This document shows positions 1 through 9,186 of a DNA stretch of 64,000 nucleotides, in pieces. A program made the position numbers and the translations under genes. Source of the DNA: CAVSJJ01 sp963728395 (lineage in GTDB: Bacteria > Actinomycetota > Actinomycetes > Actinomycetales > Dermatophilaceae); assembly GCA_963728395.1 (NCBI GenBank), contig CAVSJJ010000009.1:1-64000 (forward strand), given 5' to 3'. A model generated the notes under the pieces. It saw only the letters and a program-made list of their open reading frames with translations. It had not been told where the DNA came from and did not search any database. Numbering within the stretch: position 1 is the first letter of the stretch; every line of letters begins with the position of its first letter.

Positions 1-94
1 TGTCAAGGGCCATTGGTTTCTGCCCAGGGGCGGTCGTGAGACCTGCCCGGTGACGGTCACGAGATGTGCCCGGTGGTGGCCATGGGATCTGCCC
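1..94 (+). repeat. IS21 left terminal repeat array
   Basis: Terminal TGTCA is followed by four TGCCC-type repeats about 22-24 nt apart, ending with CATGGGATCTGCCC at 81-94. It aligns with the inverted right end. In this family such internal repeats are the transposase binding sites. Confidence 0.85.
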
Positions 95-120
95 AGTGCT
101 GACCACCACTGGCCTGGTGC

Positions 121-936
121 TCAGCTCAAGGGGCTCACCCCTTGACCGGCCAGGGCTTGGGACAGGCGCACGCTCTTGCCGGTGGTCTGGCATACGTGGG
201 CGTGGTGCAGGAGCCGGTCCACGGTCGCGGTGGCCAGGGTCTTGGGCATCAGCTCGTCGAAGGCTGCGGGGTGCAGGTTGCTCGAGATCGCGATGGAGCG
301 TTTCTCGTACGCGGCGTCGACGAGGCGGTACAGCCCCTCGGCGGCGTCCTGGGCCACCGGGAGCAGGCCGATGTCGTCGACGACGACCAGATCTGCTCGC
401 AGGACCCGGGCGATGGCTTTGGTGACGGTGTCGTCGGCGCGGTGCCGGCGCAGTAGCACGCCGAGGTCTTCGAGGGTGAACCAGGCAACCTTGAGGCCTT
501 GCTCGACGGCGTGTTGGCCCAGGGCCTCGAGCAGGAACGTCTTACCGGTCCCCGACGGCCCGCACACCACGAGGTTCTCCCGTCGGCGGACCCACTCCAG
601 GGTGCGTAGGGCTTGTTGGGTCGGGGCGGGGATCGAGGAAGCCTCAGCGCTCCAGGCGTCGAAGGTCTTGCCGGTGGGGAAGCCGGCGGCGGCGCGGCGG
701 GTGGCCAGCGCGGAGCGTTCCCGCCCGGCGGCCTCGGCGGCGAACAGGGCCTTGAGGACCTCCACCGGTTCCCACCGTTGCGCGCGGGCGGTTGCGATCA
801 CCTCGGGGGCGTGGGCGCGGATGTGCGGCAGCCGCAGCCGGCGCAGCAGCGCTTCGAGGTCGGGCGGAAGCGGCGGGGCGGTGGGGACACCGGCGACCGG
901 GACGCCACGGTCTTTGCCGACAGCGGACGCGCTCAT
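121..936 (-). CDS. istB: IS21 helper ATPase IstB
   Basis: This 271-residue AAA+ ATPase is the DnaC-like helper that assists IstA in target capture and transposition. A Walker A motif GPSGTGKT lies at residues 126-133 and a Walker B segment VVVDDIG at about 184-190; length and order fit the IstB family. The ATG overlaps the istA stop as ATGA, so the two are translationally coupled. No frameshift or internal stop is visible, so the element may be active. The N-terminal 20 or so residues are Pro/Ala-rich and poorly conserved, so a shorter start cannot be excluded. Confidence 0.93.
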   Translation of the reverse strand: MSASAVGKDRGVPVAGVPTAPPLPPDLEALLRRLRLPHIRAHAPEVIATARAQRWEPVEVLKALFAAEAAGRERSALATRRAAAGFPTGKTFDAWSAEASSIPAPTQQALRTLEWVRRRENLVVCGPSGTGKTFLLEALGQHAVEQGLKVAWFTLEDLGVLLRRHRADDTVTKAIARVLRADLVVVDDIGLLPVAQDAAEGLYRLVDAAYEKRSIAISSNLHPAAFDELMPKTLATATVDRLLHHAHVCQTTGKSVRLSQALAGQGVSPLS

Positions 937-2498
937 CGGGGCTGGTCCGTGGCGTCGGCGCCGTCGAGGTCCGCGGTGGCCGGCGTCGCTGCGGTCGCGG
1001 CGCCGAACGCGGCCCAGGACGCGGTGCCCTGGGTCAGTGACCGGTCCTCACCGGCCCGACTGGCAGGACCGCGCACCGTGGTGGTGTGGTGGTGGTCCAG
1101 GATCGAGGCGAGGTCACCGTGGCCGAAGCGGGCGTGGACCGCGGCATGCCCCAACGCCCAGTCCACGTCCTTGGTGTCGAACAGCTTCGCCAGGGTCACG
1201 GCCTCAGCCATCTTGACCCGGATCTTGGTGGTACCGGCTGCGGCGGCCTCGGCCAACCAGAGCCCGGCCCCATCGCCCAGGGCGAGGAACTCCACCTCGG
1301 CAGCGTTGCGGGCCAATGGTTTACGGTTCAACGCCCCAGCCGGTGCGGGCGGGAAGTGCGCGTCCTGGACCATCGGGCTGCCTGGGATCGCGCGGGCGTG
1401 CCGGGCCACCTCGACCGGCCCCATCGCCTCGACGTGGACGATGATGACCTGCTCCTGCGCGCCGCGGCCATGCACCCGGACCCACACCGTGGCTCCGAGC
1501 AGGTGGGCCGGGACCGAGTACTGCCCGCCCTCGAAGGCGACCATCGGCATCGAGGCCGCAACGGTCCGGGTGACCCCGAACGCGACCGTGTGCGGGCTCG
1601 CCGGAATCGGGTGCAGCCGGGCCTGCTCCTCCTGCAGCATGTCGTTCGGGGCGCGGCGCGTGACCCGGTGCTCGCGGGCGTTGACGTGCGCACAGAACTG
1701 CTCGCAGGCGGCCTCCAGCTGCGCGAAGTTCTCGTACGTCGGTAGGAGGTTGGTGTCCTTGGGGACCAGATCGGCCTTGGCGATCTTCACGCTCGACTCC
1801 GACCCACCCTTGGACGCCGGGTCCGCTGGGACACAGGTGTGGATCGTGACTCCGTAATGGCGTGAGAACTCAACGATTCGGGGGTTGCGGACGGCGATGC
1901 CGGCGACGTGCTCGGTGGTGACGGTCCTCTCGTTGTCAGTGAGCAGGTACGTCGGTGCGCCACCGATCCGGCGCAGCGTCACATCAAGGGCGGCCATCAC
2001 CGAAGGGGCGGTCTTGTCCCGGATCGCCAGCACCACCCGAAACCGCGACCAGGCCAGCCAAGCCACGAACAACGTCGTCTTCACCCCGTCGATCAGCGGG
2101 CCGTCGCCGAAGTCGTACTGCAACCACATCCCAGGCTCGCTCACCCACGGGCGGTGCACCCGCACCCGACCCAGGCGGTAGTCCCGCTTCACCGCCGCGA
2201 CCGCCCGGCGGGTCGTGCGCTGCGAACCGGTGTACCCCAGCGCGACCAGCTTGTCGTGCGCGATGTCCGCACGCAGCCGACCCTTGGAGCGCTCGATCCA
2301 CTCCTCAAGCTTCGGCAGGTGCTCATCGATGAGCTGGGCTCGTGACGCCGGCCGGTCGCTCAACGCGCCCGCCTCACGAGCTGCGACGTACCGGCCGACG
2401 GTGTGGTGCGAGACCCCAGCCAGCTCGCCGGCATCACGCAACGACCCGGTCAAATCGAACGCTTCCAACATGTTCATGATCTCCTCGGCAGACTTCAC
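933..2498 (-). CDS. istA: IS21 transposase IstA
   Basis: This is the DDE-type transposase of the element, 521 residues from the chosen start. An N-terminal helix-turn-helix (SLRDAGELAGVSHHTVGRYV, residues 19-38) is followed by an rve-type integrase core with Asp in QYDFGDG, Asp in LLTDNE and Glu in the GSESSVK segment. The open frame runs upstream to 2609, but a GTG at 2496-2498 has AGGAGGG five bases before it and starts the protein just ahead of the HTH, as in other IstA proteins. The stop overlaps the istB start. No disruption is seen. Confidence 0.93.
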   Translation of the reverse strand: MKSAEEIMNMLEAFDLTGSLRDAGELAGVSHHTVGRYVAAREAGALSDRPASRAQLIDEHLPKLEEWIERSKGRLRADIAHDKLVALGYTGSQRTTRRAVAAVKRDYRLGRVRVHRPWVSEPGMWLQYDFGDGPLIDGVKTTLFVAWLAWSRFRVVLAIRDKTAPSVMAALDVTLRRIGGAPTYLLTDNERTVTTEHVAGIAVRNPRIVEFSRHYGVTIHTCVPADPASKGGSESSVKIAKADLVPKDTNLLPTYENFAQLEAACEQFCAHVNAREHRVTRRAPNDMLQEEQARLHPIPASPHTVAFGVTRTVAASMPMVAFEGGQYSVPAHLLGATVWVRVHGRGAQEQVIIVHVEAMGPVEVARHARAIPGSPMVQDAHFPPAPAGALNRKPLARNAAEVEFLALGDGAGLWLAEAAAAGTTKIRVKMAEAVTLAKLFDTKDVDWALGHAAVHARFGHGDLASILDHHHTTTVRGPASRAGEDRSLTQGTASWAAFGAATAATPATADLDGADATDQPR

Positions 2499-2597
2499 GG
2501 TGTCCCTCCTGGGGGCGGTCGGCGCATCAGCACCGCCACCGCACTCCAGGAGGGGCCTCAACCGCGGGACGCGGCGAGGCCAACGAACTTCGTGTCG

Positions 2598-2689
2598 GGC
2601 AGATCCCATGACCGCCAGTGGGCACTCTTCGTGGCCACTACCGGGCAGCTATATGGCCGCCTCCGGGCAGTTTCTCGTGTCCGCTGTCA
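2598..2689 (-). repeat. IS21 right terminal repeat array
   Basis: Read on the minus strand this begins TGACAGCGG and carries the same TGCCC repeats as the left end, finishing with the shared CATGGGATCTGCCC block. It sits directly upstream of istA and probably includes its promoter. Confidence 0.85.
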
Positions 2690-2966
2690 CGCGTTCGTCG
2701 GAGCGATCGTCCCGCGAGCGAAGAGTGTTCAGCGCCGCCGCCGCGATGTATGTCGCAGGTTCCATCGGGGTCATCGCGGGGGTCGCAATACCGGGCTTCG
2801 TTGCCTCCTAGCCCCTCAACACGCGGGGTCGCGAGACGTCCTCAACTCGGCACGATCAACCGCGCCGCCAGCGGCAATGAGCGGACGGCCGCTCCGCGGC
2901 ATGGTCGGACGCTACGCGCCCGACAGCGGCAGAAGAGGAAATCTGGAGGCCGACGCCCATGCATAG
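2690..2966. other. IS-flanking spacer, possible gene remnant
   Basis: No complete gene is seen. On the plus strand an open frame entering from the IS ends at 2811 with a hydrophobic tail (MYVAGSIGVIAGVAIPGF). It could be the 3' end of a membrane-protein gene cut by the insertion, but it is too short to assign. Confidence 0.25.
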
Positions 2967-3944
2967 TCATGCAGAGCGGCCAGCGGCCGGCATCAGCGCT
3001 GGTGGTAGGAACCGCCCCCGGGCCAGCGATGCGGCCGTGCGGAGCAGGAGTGCGAGTACGGCAGCCGAGACGATCGCGAGCAGCAGGTAGGACCACTCGC
3101 GACCGTGGCTGGTGTGTGTTGCGCCCAACCACCGGATGCCGTCGACGAATACCGCCGCATACGAGAACGAGAAGGCCCACCAGGCGGGTCCGAACGGCAC
3201 CGTGCGGTAGATCGGAACGAGTCGCAGTTGCACCAGGACCATCAGGCCGGCGTAACCGGCCAGCCCGAGCGCGACCCCGTCGACGATCCCGCCGTTGATG
3301 TCGAACCAGGTGACCCCGGCAACGACGGGTGGGGCGACCTCGATCGCCATCGTCGGCAACAAGGGCACGGGTAGGCGTGGTTGGGTGAAGAGCCGTTGCA
3401 ACAGGATCGACCCAAGCACCAACCAACAGATGGCTCCGTACCCGAACATCACCCTCGCCAACGAGCCGTATCCGAGCGTGGCGCTCGATCCGGCGGCCAG
3501 CAGGCCGCCCGCCACCGTGGGTAGGAAGTACCCCGGGTGCCACTGCGCGAGGGTGAGGTCGGAGATGATCCACTCACCGCTCAGCCAGCCGCCGACCAGA
3601 ACCGTTGCCACCAGCGAGAGGGCGAACACCGTGACGCCCGCGGTCCGCGCATGCTGGGCCAGCGCCACACCGAACAGCATCGGCACCAGAGGCATCAGGG
3701 CGACGAACGGAGCCAGAACGGGGTCACCCAGCTCGGTCGCGAACCTTCCGCTGCGAACGACATCGTGCACGTACGCGATGGCGATGACCGCCCATGACAC
3801 CGCGACCGCGACCCACAACACGTCAGCGACCACACCGGGCAACGCGAACAGGTCCACCCCTGCCGACCACGCTTCGGCAACCCCCGCCAGGCCGAAGCAG
3901 ATGCCAAACAGGTTGGGCGTGATGCGCGCTCGTGACACATCCAC
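2967..3944 (-). CDS. TDT/SLAC1-family anion channel or dicarboxylate transporter (TehA-like)
   Basis: A 325-residue polytopic membrane protein with about ten hydrophobic segments starting near residue 10. The segment WHPGYFLPTVAGG (about residue 139) matches the conserved region of the tellurite-resistance/dicarboxylate transporter (TDT) family, which includes TehA, Mae1 and plant SLAC1. The substrate cannot be told; chloride/nitrate-type anions, dicarboxylates and sulfite are all known for the family. It lies downstream of the MFS exporter on the same strand with an 84-nt gap. Codon use lacks the TATGCC/GCATAC habit of the later part of the window, consistent with acquired DNA. Confidence 0.8.
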   Translation of the reverse strand: MDVSRARITPNLFGICFGLAGVAEAWSAGVDLFALPGVVADVLWVAVAVSWAVIAIAYVHDVVRSGRFATELGDPVLAPFVALMPLVPMLFGVALAQHARTAGVTVFALSLVATVLVGGWLSGEWIISDLTLAQWHPGYFLPTVAGGLLAAGSSATLGYGSLARVMFGYGAICWLVLGSILLQRLFTQPRLPVPLLPTMAIEVAPPVVAGVTWFDINGGIVDGVALGLAGYAGLMVLVQLRLVPIYRTVPFGPAWWAFSFSYAAVFVDGIRWLGATHTSHGREWSYLLLAIVSAAVLALLLRTAASLARGRFLPPALMPAAGRSA

Positions 3945-4028
3945 TCCTTGTGATCGTCCTCGAGCCTGGGCAGACAGGTAAGCGCGGCGCTCGGATCAAG
4001 CTGTCCAGGTTTGGGCTGACCGGGTGAC

Positions 4029-5612
4029 CTAGATCGAGGTCTGGAACGAGTCGGACTCGTCACCAGATGCCGGCGCGGCGAGCTGCCGTGCCTCGTCGTC
4101 GGGCGCGTGCTGAACTCCGCGCCGAAGCCCCCACAGCGCCACGAGGGCTGCGAGAGCCATGATCACAGCCATCGCAAGGAGCACGTCGCGGGTGGCGCCG
4201 GCAAACGCCGTTCGGACGAAGGGCGGGATCGCCTGCGGGTCGCCGTTGCCACCTTGCAGCTGTGCGATCTTGGCGGCTTCGGCCAGTGCCGCCGGCCGGG
4301 GCAAGCCTTTGCTGACGAGCGAGTCGGCAACGGCGGACTGGAACCGCGTGATCATCAGCGTGCCCAAGATCGCGAACCCGAGGCTCGCGCCGAAGTTGCG
4401 AACCGTCTGCGTGATGCCGGTCGCCTCGCCGTAGGAGTAGCGGGAGGCTCGGTTGATCGCATCCGTGTTGGCCTGTCCCAGCATCAGACCCATGCCGGCC
4501 CCGGACATGACGATGTAGACCACCTGGGTGCCGACCTGCAGGTCGGTCGTCCTACCGGCCCACAGGCCGAAGCCGGCCGCCGCTAGCGCCGAGCCGAGCA
4601 CCACCGGTCGTTTGGCCCCGATGCGATCGAGCATCCGACCACCGATCTGTGCGCTGACGACGAACCCGAGGAAGAAGTACAGGATCAGCAGACTGGCGGT
4701 CATGGCACTCTCGGCCAGCGCGACCTGCCCGTAGATGCTGACGAAGAAGAACACCGGGATGAACGCCATCATCGCTATGCCCAGGATGATGTTCTGCACC
4801 AGGAAGGTGCGATTCGCGAAGATCTGCACATTGATCAGTGGGGTCTCGGCTCGCCGTTCGACGGCGACGAACACGATCAGCAGCAGCACGCCAACGGCGA
4901 TGCTGGCCACGATCGCCGGGTTGGCCCAGCCCCACTGGGCAGACTGCTGGAAGCCGAAGATGCTCAGGCCGACACCGCTGACGATCAGGGCCAGCCCCCG
5001 GTAGTCCATGGGCGAGGGACGGCTCTCGTTCGCCGGCTTCGCGAGAGCGACCAAGGCGAGCGCGATGAGGGCGACGGGGACGTTGATCCAGAAGATCGAC
5101 CGCCACGTCCATTGGATCAGGTAGCCGCCGGCGATCGGACCGACCGCGGTGAGCCCCCCGGCGATGCCGAAGAACAGAGCTAGCGCCCGGCCTCTCGAAT
5201 GGAGGTCGAAGGTGACCACTACGATAGCGATCGCAGCGGGGAACATGATCGCCCCGCCGGCGCCTTGGACCGCACGGAACACCACCAGCCACGCCTCCGC
5301 AGCGGCTCCGCGCGGGGTCAGGCCGCACATCGCTGAGGCGCCCGCGAAGATGATCACCCCCACCACGACCATTCTGCGGTGCCCCGCGACGTCGGCCAAG
5401 CGGCCTCCGAAGGCGAACAGCGCCGCCAAGGCCAACAGGTAGGCGTTGATCGCCCACTGCACACCGCTGCTGCTGAGGCCCAGGTCGTGCTGGATGGTGG
5501 GGGCGGCGATCGACACGATGGTCTGGTCGATGAAGGTCATGGCGACGGCGAAGATCATCGCCGTGAGCACCAGGGTGTTCGACTGGCCGCGGCTGGAACC
5601 CCTTGCGCGCAT
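4029..5612 (-). CDS. MFS transporter, DHA2 (EmrB/QacA) family, 14 TM
   Basis: A 527-residue proton-driven exporter. The first helix contains FIDQTIVSIAAPTI, the DHA2 signature, and the loop GGRLADVAGHRRM is MFS motif A at about residues 68-80. Length and number of hydrophobic segments fit 14 transmembrane helices. Members pump out drugs, dyes or antibiotics across the plasma membrane; the substrate here is not visible. It is transcribed divergently from the LuxR-family regulator starting at 5798, and this pairing suggests the regulator may control it. The 185-bp gap between them should hold both promoters. Confidence 0.87.
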   Translation of the reverse strand: MRARGSSRGQSNTLVLTAMIFAVAMTFIDQTIVSIAAPTIQHDLGLSSSGVQWAINAYLLALAALFAFGGRLADVAGHRRMVVVGVIIFAGASAMCGLTPRGAAAEAWLVVFRAVQGAGGAIMFPAAIAIVVVTFDLHSRGRALALFFGIAGGLTAVGPIAGGYLIQWTWRSIFWINVPVALIALALVALAKPANESRPSPMDYRGLALIVSGVGLSIFGFQQSAQWGWANPAIVASIAVGVLLLIVFVAVERRAETPLINVQIFANRTFLVQNIILGIAMMAFIPVFFFVSIYGQVALAESAMTASLLILYFFLGFVVSAQIGGRMLDRIGAKRPVVLGSALAAAGFGLWAGRTTDLQVGTQVVYIVMSGAGMGLMLGQANTDAINRASRYSYGEATGITQTVRNFGASLGFAILGTLMITRFQSAVADSLVSKGLPRPAALAEAAKIAQLQGGNGDPQAIPPFVRTAFAGATRDVLLAMAVIMALAALVALWGLRRGVQHAPDDEARQLAAPASGDESDSFQTSI

Positions 5613-5797
5613 GCTGGCACTTCCCTCCGAGGCCGGCCGGTCGTCGGCCCAGAGGTCAATCGTGCTGGCCGGGATCGCCGGGTGGCATCTGTGTGATCCC
5701 TAGCCGGACCCCAGTCTCGGCCCGCCCTGATCGCTGGCGCCGTGCGACGGCGCGGGCTTAATGTCTTCAAGAGCGCGCCGTGACGAGGTGGGGTGGA

Positions 5798-8533
5798 ATG
5801 CTACTAAGCCGTGCACCGCAGTGCCTCGCCGTCGACAGCGTGATCGCAGCCGTTCGAGCAGGGGGCAGCCGATCCCTCGTCGTCTTCGGTGAGCCGGGGA
5901 TCGGGAAGACGGCACTGCTGAACTACGCGGCCGACAGCGCGCCGGGCTTTGTGGTGTTGCGCGCCGAGGGTGTTGAGTCCGAGATGGAGCTGCCGTTCGC
6001 GGCGTTGCACCAACTGTGTGCTCAGACGATCGAGCGGGCCGGCGCACTGCCTCCACCCCAGAGAGCGGCCCTCGACGTCGCCTTCGGACTGAGTACAGGC
6101 GAGCCACCGGATCGTTTTCTTGTCAGCCTGGCGGTTCTTAGTCTTCTGTCGGAGGTGGCCGCAGACCGGCCAGTGCTCTGCCTGATCGATGACGCACAGT
6201 GGCTGGACCGCACGTCTGCTCAGGTTCTCGCGTTCATCGCCCGGCGGCTGGGCCGGGATTCGATCGGCCTGGTCTTCGGCATTCGTGACCCCGACACCGC
6301 AACCGTCACCACCGGCCTGCCCCAGTTGGCGATCTCCGGGCTCAGCGACGCGGATGGCCGGGCGTTGCTCGCCTCGGCCCTCCCCGGGCGGCTGGACGAA
6401 CGGGTCCGTGACCGCATCCTTGCCGAGGCCGGTGGCAATCCGCTCGCCCTGCTGGAACTGTCGCGCGCGATCACGGTGGCCGACCTGGCGGGCGGCTTCG
6501 GCGTGGTTCGCGCCCCCACGCTGACCGGCAGGATCGAGCAGATCTTCCTCCGCAGGATCGCGCCACTTCCGGAGGAAACCCGGCGGGTGCTGCTGTTGGC
6601 GGCCGCCGAACCGGTAGGCGATCCGGCGCTCCTGATGCGCGCCGTGGCGAGCGTCGACATCAGCGCCGACGCCACCGATCCGGCCGAAGCAGACGGACTG
6701 CTGACCATCGCCGGGAAGGTGGCCTTTCGCCACCCGCTCATCCGCGCCGCCATCTACAAAGCGGCATCGGCTGCCGACCGGCGAAGCGCCCACCACACGC
6801 TGGCCAAATGCATCGACCCGGCCGCCGATCCCGATCGGCGTGCGTGGCACCTTGCGCTGGCGGTGGCCGGGCCTGATGAGAACATCGCAAGTGAGCTGGA
6901 GCAGTGTGCCGGCCGCGCCAGCGCCCGAGGCGGCCTGGCCGCCGCCGCCGCTTTCCTCGAGCGGTCTGCCGCCTTGACGCTCGGGCCTCACGCTAAAGCG
7001 GCACGCGCCTTGGCCGCGGCGCAGCTCACCTACGAGGCCGGGATGCCGGATCTGGCGCTCGAACAGGCGGCAACGGCGGAGGCAGGGGCCCTGTCCGAGC
7101 TGGAACGGGCTCACTTCGAGCGACTCCGGGCCCGGATCGCCTTCACCCGACGGCGCGGCAGCGACGCACCCTCGCTGATCTTGCACGCCGCCAGACGTAT
7201 GGGCCCGCTGGATGTGTCGCTGGCCCGCGAGACCTACCTGGAGGCGTTGTGGGCAGCGATCCGAACCGGTCGCTCTGAAGGAGGGATGTTGCTCGAGGCG
7301 GCCCTGGCCGCTCGGTCGGCGCCGTTGGCCAGCAACCCGCCACGGGCCGTCGACCTCCTGCTCGACGGCCTCGTGGCGCGGTCCATCGAGGGGTACTCCG
7401 CGGGCGTGCCGAAACTGCGCTTGGCCCTGCGGGCCTTGCAAAGCGAAGACAACGCCGACGACGCCGGTTGGCTCTGGCTCGGCTGCCACACCGCCATGGA
7501 CCTCTGGGACGACGAGACGTGCCGCGAGCTGGCCGCCCGTCACGTCCAGTACGCGCGAGATGCCGGGGCGCTCACGACACTTCCCTTCGGACTGAACTAC
7601 GTCGCCGCGCATCACATCTTTGCTGGCGAGTTCCGAGAAGCGGCAACCCTGCTCGAGGAGGCCAACACCATCACGGCAGTGACCGGCAACGCGCCGATGG
7701 CCGACTTCTCCCTCCTGCTCGCGGGCTGGCGAGGTCACGCATCCGATCAGTTCGAAGCCGCGATCGAAGACGCCAAGACCCGCGGCGAGGGCCTCGCCAT
7801 GGCCAACGCCGAATTCGCGACGGCCGTTCTTCACAACGGCCTGGGTCACTACGAGGCGGCGCTCACCGCCGCACAGCAGGCCTGCGAACACGACGAGCTC
7901 GGTTTCGGCGTCTGGGTGCTGCCCGAGCTCGTCGAAGCCGCAGCGCATTGCGTTCGCCCCGACATCGCAGCGAAGGCCCTTGCGGAGCTGACCGAACGCA
8001 CCCGCTTAAGCAACAACCCCTGGGCGCGTGGCATCGAAGCCCGTTCCCGCGCGCTCGTCACCGATCGGGAAGGGGCCGAGCGCCACTTCGAAGAGGCGAT
8101 CCACCACCTTGCCGACAGTCGGATGACGGTGCATCTCGCCCGGGCGCACCTGATCTACGGCGAATGGCTACGTCGCCAGAATCGTCGCACCGACTCCCGA
8201 TCGCAACTGCACACTGCGCTCGAGATGTTGACGGCTATGGGCGCCGACGGGTTCGCCGAGCGAGCTGTTCGCGAGCTACGGGCCACCGGCGAGCGCATCC
8301 AGCGAGGCCGTTCGTTCGACCCGTCGCGGCTCACCAACCGTGAGGCGCAGATCGCCCGTCTCGTCGCGGACGGGTTCACCAACCAGCAGGTCGCGGCGCA
8401 GCTGTTCGTGAGCCGGCGCACCGTCGAGTATCACCTGCACAAGATCTTCTCGAAGCTCGACATCACTTCTCGTCACCAGTTGCACAGCGCCCTCGGCGTC
8501 GACGCGACCAGGCCGCACGCAAAGTCGCGATAG
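5798..8533 (+). CDS. LuxR-family transcriptional regulator of the LAL type with AAA ATPase domain
   Basis: A large ATP-binding LuxR regulator (911 residues). Walker A GEPGIGKT is at residues 31-38, a Walker B LCLIDDAQW follows about 100 residues later, the middle is TPR-like helical repeat, and the C-terminal 65 residues form a LuxR HTH (LTNREAQIARLVADGFTNQQVA... RTVEYHLHKIFSKL). LAL proteins usually activate nearby transporter or metabolite operons in response to a ligand bound by the ATPase/TPR part. ATG 5798 is preferred over the in-frame GTG at 5780 because MLLSRAPQCLAV fits the family N-terminus and a GAGGTGGGG stretch precedes it. It is divergent from the DHA2 exporter. Confidence 0.88.
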   Translation: MLLSRAPQCLAVDSVIAAVRAGGSRSLVVFGEPGIGKTALLNYAADSAPGFVVLRAEGVESEMELPFAALHQLCAQTIERAGALPPPQRAALDVAFGLSTGEPPDRFLVSLAVLSLLSEVAADRPVLCLIDDAQWLDRTSAQVLAFIARRLGRDSIGLVFGIRDPDTATVTTGLPQLAISGLSDADGRALLASALPGRLDERVRDRILAEAGGNPLALLELSRAITVADLAGGFGVVRAPTLTGRIEQIFLRRIAPLPEETRRVLLLAAAEPVGDPALLMRAVASVDISADATDPAEADGLLTIAGKVAFRHPLIRAAIYKAASAADRRSAHHTLAKCIDPAADPDRRAWHLALAVAGPDENIASELEQCAGRASARGGLAAAAAFLERSAALTLGPHAKAARALAAAQLTYEAGMPDLALEQAATAEAGALSELERAHFERLRARIAFTRRRGSDAPSLILHAARRMGPLDVSLARETYLEALWAAIRTGRSEGGMLLEAALAARSAPLASNPPRAVDLLLDGLVARSIEGYSAGVPKLRLALRALQSEDNADDAGWLWLGCHTAMDLWDDETCRELAARHVQYARDAGALTTLPFGLNYVAAHHIFAGEFREAATLLEEANTITAVTGNAPMADFSLLLAGWRGHASDQFEAAIEDAKTRGEGLAMANAEFATAVLHNGLGHYEAALTAAQQACEHDELGFGVWVLPELVEAAAHCVRPDIAAKALAELTERTRLSNNPWARGIEARSRALVTDREGAERHFEEAIHHLADSRMTVHLARAHLIYGEWLRRQNRRTDSRSQLHTALEMLTAMGADGFAERAVRELRATGERIQRGRSFDPSRLTNREAQIARLVADGFTNQQVAAQLFVSRRTVEYHLHKIFSKLDITSRHQLHSALGVDATRPHAKSR

Positions 8534-9186
8534 GAACGGCCGGACTTCGACCACCCCGGAGAACGTGAAGATCGCTCGTGGCAGCAAGAACGGCGCGGAC
8601 GGCAAGCGGAAGCCGGACCCAGAACACCCGCCCGCGATACTGCCCGGTGAAGGTGCCTCACCTGGGACACGTTCACGGCGACCCACCCGAACCGATGAAC
8701 CGGCACGTGCAGCCGACCGAGGTTCGCCTGACCAGATGACAGTAAGCGCTTCAGGCATCAGACGCCCCGTGCAGTGAATAGCAATCCATGACGATGCATG
8801 GTCAACCATTCGGGTAACGTCCGCTACTCGGCATGTGGGGGCGGTTCGCAGGTGCGTCCTATCGCCGCGTATAGCCTCCGGCTGACGCGGCCGTGTCCTA
8901 CCGCCGCCTGTCGCCGAATGCGGGTCAAGTCGGATGCCGCTCCCGTTCCGGGCCAGCGAGACACGGCCGACTTGACCAAACTCTCGGGCGGGCCAGCGCT
9001 ACGACGCCTCGCGTAGGACGGGCCGCCCCTCAGCGTTCGCCGCCGATCGCCAAGTGGTCGCGCCGGGCGGTGGTTGCCGGAAGCTGGGGAGTCGCGACGA
9101 GCCAGCTGAAGTCAGAAGAGTCTCGGGGGTCGGTCGCGGCTCGCCGAGCTCCTCTCGACGCCGACGCGGGACCCACTCGAACCCGT
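8534..9186. other. 653-bp non-coding stretch
   Basis: No convincing gene is seen between the LuxR regulator and the HNH gene, which converge here. Short open frames on both strands lack Shine-Dalgarno sites and family features. It may contain decayed sequence typical of an island. Confidence 0.4.

Larger units (their letters stand above)
1..2689 (-). mobile_element. IS21-family insertion sequence, complete
   Basis: The element holds istA and istB overlapping by ATGA, the standard IS21 layout. Its ends begin with TG and finish with CA, and each carries several internal TGCCC-containing repeats. The left end (1-94) and the reverse complement of the right end (2598-2689) align over their whole length and finish in the same CATGGGATCTGCCC block. 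The total of about 2.69 kb is slightly longer than typical IS21 elements. Because the TG terminus is base 1 of the window, the left target duplication cannot be checked; the window or contig probably starts at this repeat. Confidence 0.9.

Noticed and set aside
2690..2966. Intact gene after the IS element
   Set aside because: Only a short hydrophobic tail frame is present without a start or ribosome site.
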